DNA of 54,698 nucleotides, taken from the NCBI GenBank assembly GCA_945860205.1, contig CAMARK010000023.1, forward strand, positions 1-54,698, given 5' to 3'. Below are positions 25,597-36,455 of the stretch, in pieces. The position numbers and the translations under genes are program-made. The stretch comes from Reyranella massiliensis 521 (lineage in GTDB: Bacteria > Pseudomonadota > Alphaproteobacteria > Reyranellales > Reyranellaceae). Each line of letters begins with the position of its first letter. The stretch's first letter is position 1. The notes below the pieces were generated by a model. That model was not told the origin of the DNA and ran no database searches. It was given only the letters and a program-made list of their open reading frames with translations.

Positions 25597-26738
25597 CGGT
25601 CGCCTCCCGGTGCGAAATAATGTGGCACGAAACGGCTGTTGTTGTGGGTGATGCGGCGTTCGTCCTCGCGCATGCCGATCCCGGCCGCCTTGCCTTCGAT
25701 GACCCACGAGCCAACGACGGCATGGTTGCCGTCGAACACGGGCAATGGCTGGTAGGCCTGCCAGATGTAGCCTTCGGCGCCATAGTCGCCGGCCGCGGTA
25801 TCGAACACGCCCGGCCCGACGACGGTGACATTGTGGCCTTCGCGGCCAAAGATCGGCTTGCGCGCGAAGGCACCGCCGAGATCGGGATGCTCGGTATCGA
25901 AGGCGGGCAGGAGATTGGCATGGTTGGGGAAGCCCTCCCATAGGAGCGGCAGCAGCATCTTGTTGGACAGGATCAGCTTCCAGGCCGGCTCGATGAAGGC
26001 CGTCGTGTCGCCGAGCACATGCGCGCCGAATGTCTCGCGGATCATCCATTCCCAGGGATAGAGCTTGCTCATGACCTGGATCGGCATTTCGTCTGGGTCG
26101 GTGAAGCGGCGTCCGTTCCATCCGATCTGCGCCACCGCGAGCGGCTTGCCGGCGAGGCCGGCCTGCAGTGCGGTGTCGCGCAGGTATTCCGAGGTCGCGA
26201 GATCCTCGGGCTGCGTGTCGAAGCGCGCGAAGTGCACAAGCGCCTCGGGCGGCAGCCGGCGCAGGATGCCGCGCCAGGCCTCGATCAGCTTCTCGTGGAT
26301 CGAGTTGAACTGGTCGGCGTCGGGTTTCACGTCCTTCAGCCAATGCCACTGGACGACCGCCGCCTCGAAAAGCGCCGTCGGCGTGTCGGCGTTGTATTCC
26401 AGCAGCTTGGGCGGGCCCTTGCCGTCATAGGCGAGATCGAAGCGGCCGACCAAGGTAGGGTCGCCGCGCCGCCACACGCGTTCGATGTAGTCGCCCCACG
26501 CCGGCGGGATGCGCATGCGTTCCCATAGTTTGTTGGCGACGACGTACTCGACGGCTTTCAGGCAGATTTCGTGCAAGGCCTCCGTCGAGGCCTCGAGCTC
26601 GTCGATCTCGTCCGAGGTGAAGACGTAGCAGGCCTGCTCGGTCCAGTAGGCCTTGCCCTCCAGTGTGTAGAAATCGAAGCCCAACTCATCGAGTTTGCGT
26701 TGCCATCCCGGACGAGGCGTCACCAGTTCGCGGTGCAC
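25593..26738 (-). CDS. Glutathionylspermidine synthase-like ATP-grasp ligase (YjfC/YgiC family)
   Basis: A 381-residue member of the family related to the synthetase half of bacterial glutathionylspermidine synthase, without the amidase half. The fold joins a carboxylate to an amine using ATP. Typical blocks are RPGWQRKLDELGFDFY near the start, GRFDLAYDG, LLEYNADTPTALFEAAV, PWEWM, NKMLLPLLW and ARKPIFGREGHNV. In E. coli, the relatives YgiC and YjfC have no settled substrate. GTG at 26736-26738 is taken as the start, two bases after the preceding stop; GTG at 26721-26723 is an alternative. It lies downstream of DUF350 and a lipoprotein-like gene, as in yjfL-yjfM-yjfC operons. Confidence 0.85.
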   Translation of the reverse strand: MHRELVTPRPGWQRKLDELGFDFYTLEGKAYWTEQACYVFTSDEIDELEASTEALHEICLKAVEYVVANKLWERMRIPPAWGDYIERVWRRGDPTLVGRFDLAYDGKGPPKLLEYNADTPTALFEAAVVQWHWLKDVKPDADQFNSIHEKLIEAWRGILRRLPPEALVHFARFDTQPEDLATSEYLRDTALQAGLAGKPLAVAQIGWNGRRFTDPDEMPIQVMSKLYPWEWMIRETFGAHVLGDTTAFIEPAWKLILSNKMLLPLLWEGFPNHANLLPAFDTEHPDLGGAFARKPIFGREGHNVTVVGPGVFDTAAGDYGAEGYIWQAYQPLPVFDGNHAVVGSWVIEGKAAGIGMREDERRITHNNSRFVPHYFAPGGDR

Positions 26739-26740
26739 GA

Positions 26741-27061
26741 TCAGCTCGACCCGGACGAGCCGCTCTGAGAGCCGGTGCCGCCGAACCCGCCGCGCTGGCT
26801 CTGGCTGGGTGTGGCCTTGCTCGCGTCGAGCGTCGTCGTCCCTGGCGCAGCGGTCGTCGTGCCCGGCGTCGCCGGTGCTGTGACGGCCGGCCCGCGGCCG
26901 AACGGATTGCCGAGGAACCACAGCCAGGGCAGCAGCCCCATGCCGCCGCCGGCCGCCGGAGCGCAGGAATAGAGCAGGGCGGCGCCCGCGACGCCCATCA
27001 GCACGAGCTTGATGCCGCGCGACATGCGCGGTCCGGACGGGCTGGGCTGCGGCATCGACAT
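26741..27061 (-). CDS. Small lipoprotein-like protein, Gly/Ser/Thr-rich
   Basis: A 106-residue protein. A basic N-terminus is followed by a hydrophobic stretch (LVLMGVAGAALLYS) and Cys33, which could be a lipobox cysteine though Tyr at -2 is not typical. If translation starts at Met13 (27023-27025) the signal would be 20 residues, a normal lipoprotein length. The middle has LLPWLWFLGNPFG. The C-terminal half is low complexity, rich in Thr, Ala, Gly and Ser. Its place between DUF350 and the ATP-grasp ligase corresponds to the DUF1190 lipoprotein of E. coli yjfLMC, but sequence similarity is not evident to me. Confidence 0.7.
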   Translation of the reverse strand: MSMPQPSPSGPRMSRGIKLVLMGVAGAALLYSCAPAAGGGMGLLPWLWFLGNPFGRGPAVTAPATPGTTTAAPGTTTLDASKATPSQSQRGGFGGTGSQSGSSGSS

Positions 27062-27066
27062 GTCAT

Positions 27067-27477
27067 TCAGGTGGTCAGGCAGGCCGCATTGATCAAGCCG
27101 AAGCAGGTGGCGAAGCCACCGGCCGTGATTCCGGCGGCTGCCCGATCGGCTTCGATCGCCGCCTTCAGTTGCGGCAGCATCAATCGCATCACGACATGCA
27201 CGATCACCTGGACGCCGAGCGCCACCAACGCCCAGAGCACGACGTCTGTCAGGCTGGTGGAATTGGCGATGGTGTTGGCGAGCGGCAGGCAAAAGCCCAG
27301 CAGGGCGCCGACCAGGGCGGTCGCCGCTGCCGAGTTGCCGGCGCGGATCAAGGTGAACTCGCGCCATGGCGTGATCAACGTATAGGCCAGCAGGAACAGG
27401 CCCGCGAGCGCGAAGCCCACGATCACGTAGCGCACGAAGTTGGGGAAGGCCGCCAACAGCCATTGCAGTTCGGGCAT
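27067..27477 (-). CDS. DUF350 family inner-membrane protein (YjfL-like)
   Basis: A 136-residue membrane protein with about four hydrophobic segments (near 14-33, 46-62, 74-96 and 115-133) and two internal halves of similar pattern, typical of DUF350. Family members occur beside GSP-synthase-like ligases and DUF1190 lipoproteins; their molecular role is not established. The ATG at 27475-27477 has GGAG about nine bases upstream. It is separated from the SDR gene by 18 bp and followed by the lipoprotein-like gene after 5 bp, so all are likely on one transcript. Confidence 0.85.
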   Translation of the reverse strand: MPELQWLLAAFPNFVRYVIVGFALAGLFLLAYTLITPWREFTLIRAGNSAAATALVGALLGFCLPLANTIANSTSLTDVVLWALVALGVQVIVHVVMRLMLPQLKAAIEADRAAAGITAGGFATCFGLINAACLTT

Positions 27478-27495
27478 TGCCGGAGTCTCCGTTGC

Positions 27496-28248
27496 TCAGC
27501 CGTGCATGGTCAAGCCACCGGACACGCTGATGGTCTGGCCGGTGATGAAGGCGGCGTCGTCGCTGGCGAGGAAACAGACGGCGCCAGGAATGTCCTCGGG
27601 CTGGCCGACGCGCTTCATCGGGATGGCGTTCACGAGGGCGGCGCGCACCTTCTGGCCGCGCTCGTCGTTGCCGGCCACTGCTGCCAGCAGCGGCGTGTCG
27701 GTCGGGCCGGGGCAGACGGTGTTCAGCGTGATGCCGCGGCGAGCGACCTCGCGCGCCACGGTCTTGGTGAAGGCGATAATGCCGCCCTTGCAGGCGGAGT
27801 AAACGGCTTCCTGCGAGGAGCCGACGCGGCCCGCGTCCGAGGCAATGTTGACGATGCGGCCGCTGCCGCGCGCCACCATGGTCTTCAGCACGAAGTGGCT
27901 CATGTTGAACGGTCCGCGCAGGTTGATGGCGATGAGCTGATCCCAGAGGTCGGGGGTGGTGTCGACGAAGTTGGCGAAGCGGTCCCAGCCGGCGTTGTTC
28001 ACCAGGATGTCGGTCGGGCCCACATCGGCCTCGAACGCGGCGATCGCCTTGCCCACGGCCTCGTAGTCGGCGATGTCGACGCCCGAGGCAAAGCCCTTGA
28101 TCTCGGCCGCGACCTTCTTTGCGCCATCCAGGTTCTTGTCGAACACACCGACCCGCGCGCCATAGCCCGCGAACCGGCGGCAGATGGCACTGCCGATGGC
28201 GCCGCCGCCACCGGTAACGATGACGTTCTTTCCGTCGAGACCGCGCAT
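27496..28248 (-). CDS. SDR-family dehydrogenase, BadH-like
   Basis: A 250-residue short-chain dehydrogenase. The NAD(P) motif is VTGGGGAIGSAICRRF (12-27), Asn in NNAG (about 85), Ser in NIASDAGRVGS (about 137) and the catalytic Tyr/Lys in YSACKGG (about 151-155). The stretch NAGWDRFANFV, CPGPTDTPLL and the ending GQTISVSGGLTMHG resemble BadH, the 2-hydroxycyclohexanecarboxyl-CoA dehydrogenase of alicyclic acid breakdown in Rhodopseudomonas. That role is a guess from recalled similarity. It is paired with an enoyl-CoA hydratase 10 bp upstream, which supports an acyl-CoA substrate. GAGGAG precedes the ATG. Confidence 0.9.
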   Translation of the reverse strand: MRGLDGKNVIVTGGGGAIGSAICRRFAGYGARVGVFDKNLDGAKKVAAEIKGFASGVDIADYEAVGKAIAAFEADVGPTDILVNNAGWDRFANFVDTTPDLWDQLIAINLRGPFNMSHFVLKTMVARGSGRIVNIASDAGRVGSSQEAVYSACKGGIIAFTKTVAREVARRGITLNTVCPGPTDTPLLAAVAGNDERGQKVRAALVNAIPMKRVGQPEDIPGAVCFLASDDAAFITGQTISVSGGLTMHG

Positions 28249-28258
28249 GGGTTGCTCC

Positions 28259-29071
28259 TCAGAGAGGCGAGTAGGGGTCGAACTTGGGCTTGCGCTTCTC
28301 GAGATGCGAGGCCAGCCCTTCCTTCACCTCGGGACCGAGGAAGCCCAGCATTTCCAGCGCCGTCGAAGTGTCGAAGGTCGGACCCATCATGCGCAGCCAG
28401 TTGTTGAGCGCGTACTTGGTGAAGCGGATCGAGGTCTGGGCGCCCTCGGCGAGCTTGGTCGCGACTTCAAGGCCCTTGGCCTCGAGCTGGTCGTCCTCGA
28501 CGCAGAGGGACACGAGACCGATGCGTTCGGCTTCCTCGCCGTCCACTGCTTCGCACAGCAGGAGGTAATACTTGGCCTTGGCCATGCCGCAGAGCAGCGG
28601 CCAGACGATGCAGGCGTGGTCGCCGGCGGCGACGCCGAGGCGCGTATGACCGTCGATGATCTTGGCCTTCTTCGAGGCGATCGAGACATCGGCCAGGATG
28701 CCGGCGACGAGGCCCGCGCCAACCGCCGGCCCGCGCATGGTGCTCACGATCGGCTTGGAGCAGTTGATGACGTTGTAGACGATGTCGCGCGCTTCCTTCC
28801 AGGTACGGAGCAGCGCGTTGTAGTCGGTGATGTTCTTCTCGATCAGGTCGAAGTCGCCGCCGGCCGAGAAGACCTTGCCGCCGGCGCCCTGGATGATGAC
28901 GCAGTTGACCGTGTCGTCACCGTCGATGTCGCGCCAGACATTGACCAGTTCGGTATGCATGATCGCGTCGGTCGCGTTGTATTTGTCCGGGCGATTCATG
29001 GTGACCCGCAGCACCTTGTGGTGCGGGCGATCGAAAACGAGACGCTGGTAGCGCTTTTGCCAGTCCGACAT
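28259..29071 (-). CDS. Enoyl-CoA hydratase/isomerase family protein
   Basis: A 270-residue crotonase-fold protein that would hydrate or otherwise process a CoA thioester. The CoA/oxyanion loops are [11 protein letters not shown] (about 27-37), [14 protein letters not shown] (63-76) and [20 protein letters not shown] (about 112-131). In classical hydratases Glu residues at about 115 and 135 act as acid/base; the aligned positions here look like Gly/Ala and Asp, so an isomerase or hydrolase activity is possible. A GGAGGAG ribosome site precedes the ATG. It starts 47 bp after trpE on the same strand and is followed by the SDR, so the two probably form a catabolic pair. Confidence 0.9.
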   Translation of the reverse strand: MSDWQKRYQRLVFDRPHHKVLRVTMNRPDKYNATDAIMHTELVNVWRDIDGDDTVNCVIIQGAGGKVFSAGGDFDLIEKNITDYNALLRTWKEARDIVYNVINCSKPIVSTMRGPAVGAGLVAGILADVSIASKKAKIIDGHTRLGVAAGDHACIVWPLLCGMAKAKYYLLLCEAVDGEEAERIGLVSLCVEDDQLEAKGLEVATKLAEGAQTSIRFTKYALNNWLRMMGPTFDTSTALEMLGFLGPEVKEGLASHLEKRKPKFDPYSPL

Positions 29072-29118
29072 GGGATCTCCTCCGTTGGGAGGAGCCTATC
29101 GCGCTTCGTCCCGTGGGC

Positions 29119-30651
29119 TCAACGCCGCGTGTTGCTGGCGTTCCATTGCCGCGAGCTGGCGAAGCGGACGGCCTCTTCCGCCGCGCGAACCAGGCCGCGC
29201 GCCTTCAACACGCTCTCCTGGTACTCGGCCTCGAGGTCGGAGTCGGCCACGACGCCGACGCCGGCCTGCACGTACAGGGTGTTGTCCTTCACCAGGCCGG
29301 TGCGCAGCATGATGCAGGTGTCCATCGAGCCGTTGGCGGCGAAGTAGCCGGCGCAGCCGGCATAGATGCCGCGGCGCACCGGCTCGACCTCGTCGATGAT
29401 CTGCATGGCCCGCACCTTGGGCGCACCCGACAGCGTGCCGGCCGGGAAACCGGCCTTGAGCGCGTCGATCGCGTCCAGCCCGTCCTCGAGCGTGCCCTCG
29501 ACGTGACTGCTGATGTGCTGGAGGTGGCTGTACTTCTCGATGGTGAACTGCTCGACCACGCGCACCGAGCCGATCTTGGCGACGCGGCCGACATCGTTGC
29601 GGGCGAGATCGAGCAGCATAAGGTGCTCGGCGTGCTCCTTGGGATCGGCCAGCAGCTTGTCGGCGAGCTCCTTGTCCTCCTCGGGTGTGGCGCCGCGCCG
29701 TATGGTGCCGGCGAGCGGCCGGATGGTGACGATGTTGTCGCGCAGGCGAACAAGGATCTCCGGGCTTGATCCCACGATCGTGAAGTCGCCGTAGTCGAAG
29801 AAAATCAGGAACGGCGAAGGATTGATGCGGCGCAATGCGCGATAGAGCGACAGCGGGGGCAGCTTGAAAGGCAGCGAGAAGCGCTGCGAGGGCACGATCT
29901 GGAAGGCGTCGCCTGCACGGATGTACTCCTTGCAGGTCTCGACCATCTTCTTGAAATCGTCCTTCGACATGTTGGCCTGCGGTTCGGGCAAGGCGTCGAG
30001 GGCGTCGGCATCGTCGCTGCGGGAAGGCAGCGTCCGTTCGAAATCCGATACCGCGTCGGCCAGCCGCTCTTGCGCCGCTTCGTAGGCCGCGCGGGCGCTG
30101 ACGCCGGGCGAAGGCCAGGCCGGTGTGACGAGCGTAACATTGTCGTCCAGCCGGTCGAAGATGCAGATCAGGGTCGGCCGCACCATGATCGCGTCGGGAA
30201 GTCCGATCGGGTCGGGGTTGGTGTCGGGCAGCCGCTCCATGTCGCGGACCATGTCGTAGCCCAGGAAGCCGAACAGGCCCGACGCCATCGGTGGCAAGCC
30301 CGGGGGTAGCTCCATCTGGCACTCACGGATCAGCAGGCGCAGCGTTTCTAACGGCCGGCCTTCCAGCGGTTCGAAGACCTGGGCATCGGTGCGGGCACGG
30401 CGGTTGATCTCGATCTTGCCTTTGGTGCAGCGCCAGATGACATCGGGCTTGAGGCCGATGATCGAATAGCGGCCGCGCACGGAGCCACCCTCGACCGATT
30501 CCAGCAGAAAGGAATTGGCGCGGCCGTCGGCGAGCTTGAGATAGGCCGAAACCGGCGTATCCAGGTCGGCGACCAGCGTGGTCGAGACGACCTGCGGCCG
30601 GCCGGCATCGTAACGCGCCGCGAAGGCGTCGAAGTCAGGCGAGATCGACAT
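29119..30651 (-). CDS. trpE: Anthranilate synthase component I
   Basis: TrpE turns chorismate plus ammonia (from TrpG) into anthranilate. The 510-residue protein has the N-terminal regulatory motif LLES (49-52), where tryptophan binds in feedback-inhibited enzymes, and the C-terminal chorismate-binding domain with DAFQIVPSQRF, GSSPEILVR, RPLAGTIRRG, DLARNDVGRV and PAGTLSGAPKVRAM. The start ATG at 30649-30651 gives a normal N-terminus and lies 7 bp after the ppiD stop, so ppiD-trpE is one operon. No leader peptide or attenuator is visible in front of it. trpG, normally the next gene, is missing here and lies at 3835-4437. Confidence 0.96.
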   Translation of the reverse strand: MSISPDFDAFAARYDAGRPQVVSTTLVADLDTPVSAYLKLADGRANSFLLESVEGGSVRGRYSIIGLKPDVIWRCTKGKIEINRRARTDAQVFEPLEGRPLETLRLLIRECQMELPPGLPPMASGLFGFLGYDMVRDMERLPDTNPDPIGLPDAIMVRPTLICIFDRLDDNVTLVTPAWPSPGVSARAAYEAAQERLADAVSDFERTLPSRSDDADALDALPEPQANMSKDDFKKMVETCKEYIRAGDAFQIVPSQRFSLPFKLPPLSLYRALRRINPSPFLIFFDYGDFTIVGSSPEILVRLRDNIVTIRPLAGTIRRGATPEEDKELADKLLADPKEHAEHLMLLDLARNDVGRVAKIGSVRVVEQFTIEKYSHLQHISSHVEGTLEDGLDAIDALKAGFPAGTLSGAPKVRAMQIIDEVEPVRRGIYAGCAGYFAANGSMDTCIMLRTGLVKDNTLYVQAGVGVVADSDLEAEYQESVLKARGLVRAAEEAVRFASSRQWNASNTRR

Positions 30652-30658
30652 GCCTCGG

Positions 30659-32593
30659 CTACTGCTGCTGCGGGCGGAACGCTGCCGCGAAAGCGGCGTC
30701 GTCGACCGTGACGCCATACTTCGCGCGAAGCGCCGCGACGAGTTCGAGGATCAGGTCGTTCGCCATCATGGTGTCGAGCTGCTTGCCGAAGCGGTCGAGC
30801 GCTTCCTTGTCCTTGGCGAGATCGGGCGCTTCGACCTGCTTGAGGCGGACGATGACGCTGCCGTCCCCCGTGCGGACCGCCGCGGCCTTGTCCGGCGCGA
30901 GCTTGAACAGCTCCTGCACGACTGGCTGGCTGAGATAGTTGCCGGCATCGGCCTCGAAGCGGGTGATCGCCTTGGCCGTCCGCATCTCGGTGCCGAGATC
31001 CTTGGCGATGATTGTGAGATCGGTGCCGGCGTTGGCCTGCTCGACCGCGGTCTTCACCTTGGCGTCGGCAAGCTTGCGCCGTTCCTCGGCCTCCCACGCC
31101 TCGACGACCTTGGGTTCGACTTCCGTGAGGGGGGGGACACGGGCAGGCGTGACCCGGTCGGTTCGCACGATGAAGTATTCCCCGCGTGGGGTTTCAAGAA
31201 GGTCGCTTTCGGCACTTTCGCGCGTGGCGAAAGCGGCCTGGATCAGTTCGGCGGCTGCCGGGCCGATGACGACCTGTTTGCCGGCCGCGTCCATGCCACG
31301 CGAGTCGACGTTCTCATAGGTTTTTACCTTGAGTCCGAGGTCTTCGGCAGCGCCCTTCATCGACTGGGTCTTGCCCAGCATGCGCTCGAAATCGGTAACC
31401 AGCTTGATCAGGAGATCGGGTGCCTGCTGTGCCCGCATGTCCTTTTCGAGCTTCTCCTTGACCTCGTCGAACGGCACGGCTTTACCGGGCTCGATTTTGT
31501 TGACGCGCACGATATGCCAGCCGAGCGGTGACTGGATCGGTGCCGGCGCAATGCCCTCGGGCAGGGCGAAGATACCGTCAGCGAGCGGGCCGGGCGGCAA
31601 TTCCTTCTTGGTCACGGGGCCAAGTTTGATGACGCCGTCGGCGGTGCCGAGAACTTCCTTGGCGGCGTCCTCTAGCGATTTACCTGCGGCAGTCGCGGCG
31701 GCGATGATTGCCTTTGCCTTGTCCTCGGTATCGGCCATTGCCTGGTCGATGTCGCGCTTCTCGGGGGTACCGAATTCGGCGGCGCGGGCCTCGTACTCCT
31801 GCTTGATCTGATCGGCCGACACTGAAATCTGCGGCAGGATGTCGTCAGCCGTCAGCAGGATGTATGAAAAGGCCCGGTATTCTGGAATCTGGAACTTGGT
31901 CTTGTTGGCCTCGAAATAGGTGCCGAGTTGCTCCGCGGTGGGCTTTGGCACGTCCACGACGATGGCGTCGGGCACGTAGATCGTATCGGCAACCCGCTTC
32001 TCGCTCTCCGCCTTGAAGATATCGTTGCGCAGGGACTTGGGCGAGAGGCCGTCGCTGCGCACCACTGCAAAGAGCTGACCGGCGGCGATCTCGCGGCGCG
32101 TGTCGGCGACGAACTGCGCTTCGGCGAGGCGGGCCTGCTGGAGGCGGTTGCGGAAGAGCAGGGGGTCGAACGATCCGCCGGTGCCCTGGAACGCGGGGTT
32201 GCGGGCGATTGCGGCGCGGACCTCGGCATCGCTCACCGTCAGCCCGAATTGCTGGATGGCGTAGTCGAGCACGGCGCGTTGGATGACTTCCTCGAGGGCT
32301 CGGACATGCAGGCCGAAGCGCAGGGCCTGTTCCGGTTCCGGCCTTTGTCCGGTCTGGCGCTGGATCGCCTCGAGCTGGCGGTTGAACTGGTCGCGTACTT
32401 CGGAAACATAGACCGGAGCACCGCCGACCCATCCGTAAAGTGGCAGGCGGGTGCCGCCGACATGGGCCACCTCCGTGCTGCGCCCGTCAGTGCGCAGCAT
32501 GTCGCCGACGCCCCAGAAGGCAAAGCTGATGATCAGCATGCCGAAAAGCAGGAACAGGATGACGAAACGGGCGAGTTTGCGGAACTGATTCAC
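30659..32593 (-). CDS. Membrane-anchored periplasmic peptidyl-prolyl isomerase (PpiD/SurA-like)
   Basis: A 644-residue chaperone facing the periplasm. One N-terminal membrane segment (about 10-32, FVILFLLFGMLIISFAFWGVG) is followed by a SurA-N-like helical domain (about 40-210), a parvulin-type isomerase domain around 265-380 (ending LGWHIVRVNKIEPG) and a second, degenerate region. It would help newly secreted outer-envelope proteins fold at the Sec exit. Length and position before trpE match the alphaproteobacterial PpiD-like gene. It starts 125 bp from the divergent tpiA. Confidence 0.9.
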   Translation of the reverse strand: MNQFRKLARFVILFLLFGMLIISFAFWGVGDMLRTDGRSTEVAHVGGTRLPLYGWVGGAPVYVSEVRDQFNRQLEAIQRQTGQRPEPEQALRFGLHVRALEEVIQRAVLDYAIQQFGLTVSDAEVRAAIARNPAFQGTGGSFDPLLFRNRLQQARLAEAQFVADTRREIAAGQLFAVVRSDGLSPKSLRNDIFKAESEKRVADTIYVPDAIVVDVPKPTAEQLGTYFEANKTKFQIPEYRAFSYILLTADDILPQISVSADQIKQEYEARAAEFGTPEKRDIDQAMADTEDKAKAIIAAATAAGKSLEDAAKEVLGTADGVIKLGPVTKKELPPGPLADGIFALPEGIAPAPIQSPLGWHIVRVNKIEPGKAVPFDEVKEKLEKDMRAQQAPDLLIKLVTDFERMLGKTQSMKGAAEDLGLKVKTYENVDSRGMDAAGKQVVIGPAAAELIQAAFATRESAESDLLETPRGEYFIVRTDRVTPARVPPLTEVEPKVVEAWEAEERRKLADAKVKTAVEQANAGTDLTIIAKDLGTEMRTAKAITRFEADAGNYLSQPVVQELFKLAPDKAAAVRTGDGSVIVRLKQVEAPDLAKDKEALDRFGKQLDTMMANDLILELVAALRAKYGVTVDDAAFAAAFRPQQQ

Positions 32594-32663
32594 GGAGCCG
32601 ACGGGGTTTTTGAATGGGCGCCATGCCTACCACTGGCCCCTTTGGCAGGCAACCGAGCGGACT

Positions 32664-32692
32664 TTGACCATAAACGCCGGTGCCGCTAGACA
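32664..32692 (+). promoter_or_regulatory. Candidate sigma-70-type promoter of tpiA
   Basis: TTGACC at 32664-32669, then exactly 17 bp, then TAGACA at 32687-32692, ending 26 bp before the tpiA ATG. The -35 is strong and the -10 weak. A ppiD promoter must also lie in this 125-bp gap. Confidence 0.4.
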
Positions 32693-32718
32693 CGCCACAA
32701 CGAACCCGAGGGAATTGA

Positions 32719-33474
32719 ATGGCACGCTCGAGGCAGCCGCTGATCGCCGGCAACTGGAAAATGAACGGCCTGCGCGCCGATGCCCTGGCACTGGCCACAG
32801 CCGTCGCCGAAGGCGTGAAGCGGGCCGGGTGGACCGATCGCGAGATTCTGGTTTGTCCGCCGGCAACATTGCTGATGGCGGTCGCCGAGGCGATGAAGGG
32901 GAGCGGCGTCCTGGTGGGCGGGCAGAATTGCCACGCCGACGCGAGCGGCGCCCACACCGGCGACATTTCGGCCGAGATGCTCAGGGATGCCAGCGCAAGC
33001 CACGTCATCGTCGGTCATTCAGAGCGGCGCACGGACTGCGGCGAGACCGATGCCGCCGTGCGGGCCAAGGCGGAGGCGGCCTGGCGCGCCGGCCTGCTGC
33101 CGATCGTCTGCATCGGGGAGACCCTGGCCGAACGCGAGGCCGGCCGGACGCTCCAGGTGCTGGAAACGCAAATCAAGGGCAGTGTCCCGGCGGCGGCGAC
33201 CGCGGCAAAGCTGGTGGTCGCCTATGAGCCGGTCTGGGCGATCGGCACCGGCAAGACGCCGACCGTCGCAGAGGTTGCCGCAGCGCATGCGCATATTCGC
33301 AAGGTGTTGAGCGGGCTCGTCCCCGACGCCGATGCGGTACGCCTGCTCTATGGTGGGTCGGTCAAGGGCAGCAATGCCGGCGAACTGCTGGCCGTGGGCG
33401 ACGTCGACGGCGCCCTCATCGGTGGCGCCAGCCTGAAGGCCGACGAATTTTTGGCTATCGCCAAGGCCGCCTAA
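32719..33474 (+). CDS. tpiA: Triosephosphate isomerase
   Basis: Interconverts dihydroxyacetone phosphate and glyceraldehyde 3-phosphate in glycolysis and gluconeogenesis. At 251 residues it is a standard TIM barrel. Catalytic residues are Lys in NWKMNG (12-17), His in VGHSERR (about 97) and Glu in [10 protein letters not shown] (about 168), with the flexible phosphate loop right after it and YGGSVKG near 213. GAGGG precedes the ATG. It begins the conserved tpiA-secG-pyrG run on the plus strand. Confidence 0.97.
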   Translation: MARSRQPLIAGNWKMNGLRADALALATAVAEGVKRAGWTDREILVCPPATLLMAVAEAMKGSGVLVGGQNCHADASGAHTGDISAEMLRDASASHVIVGHSERRTDCGETDAAVRAKAEAAWRAGLLPIVCIGETLAEREAGRTLQVLETQIKGSVPAAATAAKLVVAYEPVWAIGTGKTPTVAEVAAAHAHIRKVLSGLVPDADAVRLLYGGSVKGSNAGELLAVGDVDGALIGGASLKADEFLAIAKAA

Positions 33475-33526
33475 AGCGGCTAGAAGCGCCCGCTTGGCGG
33501 ACATCCCCATCTAGATCTGGACAATA

Positions 33527-35624
<2,098 letters not shown>

Positions 35625-35689
35625 TTGGGGCGGGAATTCCCGCCGTCAGGTCGTATTTCGGTCATGTTTTTCGGAGCAAGATCGTTTCC

Positions 35690-36454
35690 ATGATGCGCAC
35701 CCTCCTGCTCTTACTGTTTGCCGTCACGATGCTCCCTGCTGGCGCCGGCGCCCAGACCGCTGCGCAGTCCTCCTACGGCAAGGCAGAGCGGCGCGATCCG
35801 ATTTTCCTGCGTTTCAACCAGATGGCGGATCGCTACTGGGTCAACACCGAGACGATGGCGGCCAGCCACAAGGTCGTCGCCGTGCCGATGCCGCGGCAGT
35901 GCGCCTTCCTCTATGCCGACTCCTATTCAAGGGGGCAGATGAGCGAGAGCGAAGTGCAGCAGGTGGCGCTGTCGAACTGCAACCGCCGGCTGGCCGAACT
36001 GGGGCCGCTCGGCGAGAATTACAGCGTGAACTGCCAATGCAAGGTCGTTGTCAGCGATGACGTCTACGTCGTACCGCGTGATACGCTGCCTGATGATTCC
36101 TACGGACCGACTTCGATCTTCTATCGCGACGACCGGGGCAACGTTGCCCGCTTGAACGGCGTGGCCCGCTACGGCGCCCTGATCGGGCGCGATCGGTCGG
36201 TCACTTTTTCCGTGGAGAACGTACGCGCCGAGCAGGTCTGTGAAGGGACTTTCACCAATGACGGGCCGAACAGCGGCAAGTTCTCGCTGTCGTGCTTCGG
36301 CGGCAAGTTCAGCGGCAACGGCAGCTACGAACGCAAGATGGGCGCACCCAACGACCACATCATCGCCCGCGGCCAGACCTCTCGCGGCCTGCCGGTCGTG
36401 ATGGTGATCGGGCTGCCGGCACAACTCGCCGTCAACACCTATGGCGGCATCTGA
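35690..36454 (+). CDS. Exported protein of unknown function
   Basis: A 254-residue protein I cannot assign. MMRTLLLLLFAVTMLPAGAG is a clear Sec signal, with cleavage likely after GAQ or AGA near 20-22. The mature part has eight Cys, including NCQC near 121-124, suggesting disulfides in the periplasm. No catalytic motif is evident. The start may be either of the two adjacent Mets. The next gene starts 1 nt after its stop, so the two are co-translated. It lies where kdsA commonly sits after pyrG. Confidence 0.75.
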   Translation: MMRTLLLLLFAVTMLPAGAGAQTAAQSSYGKAERRDPIFLRFNQMADRYWVNTETMAASHKVVAVPMPRQCAFLYADSYSRGQMSESEVQQVALSNCNRRLAELGPLGENYSVNCQCKVVVSDDVYVVPRDTLPDDSYGPTSIFYRDDRGNVARLNGVARYGALIGRDRSVTFSVENVRAEQVCEGTFTNDGPNSGKFSLSCFGGKFSGNGSYERKMGAPNDHIIARGQTSRGLPVVMVIGLPAQLAVNTYGGI

Positions 36455-36455
36455 T

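Noticed and set aside
29072..29118. Attenuator or terminator between trpE and the enoyl-CoA hydratase gene
   Set aside because: The 47-bp gap has a ribosome site but no stable hairpin or T run.
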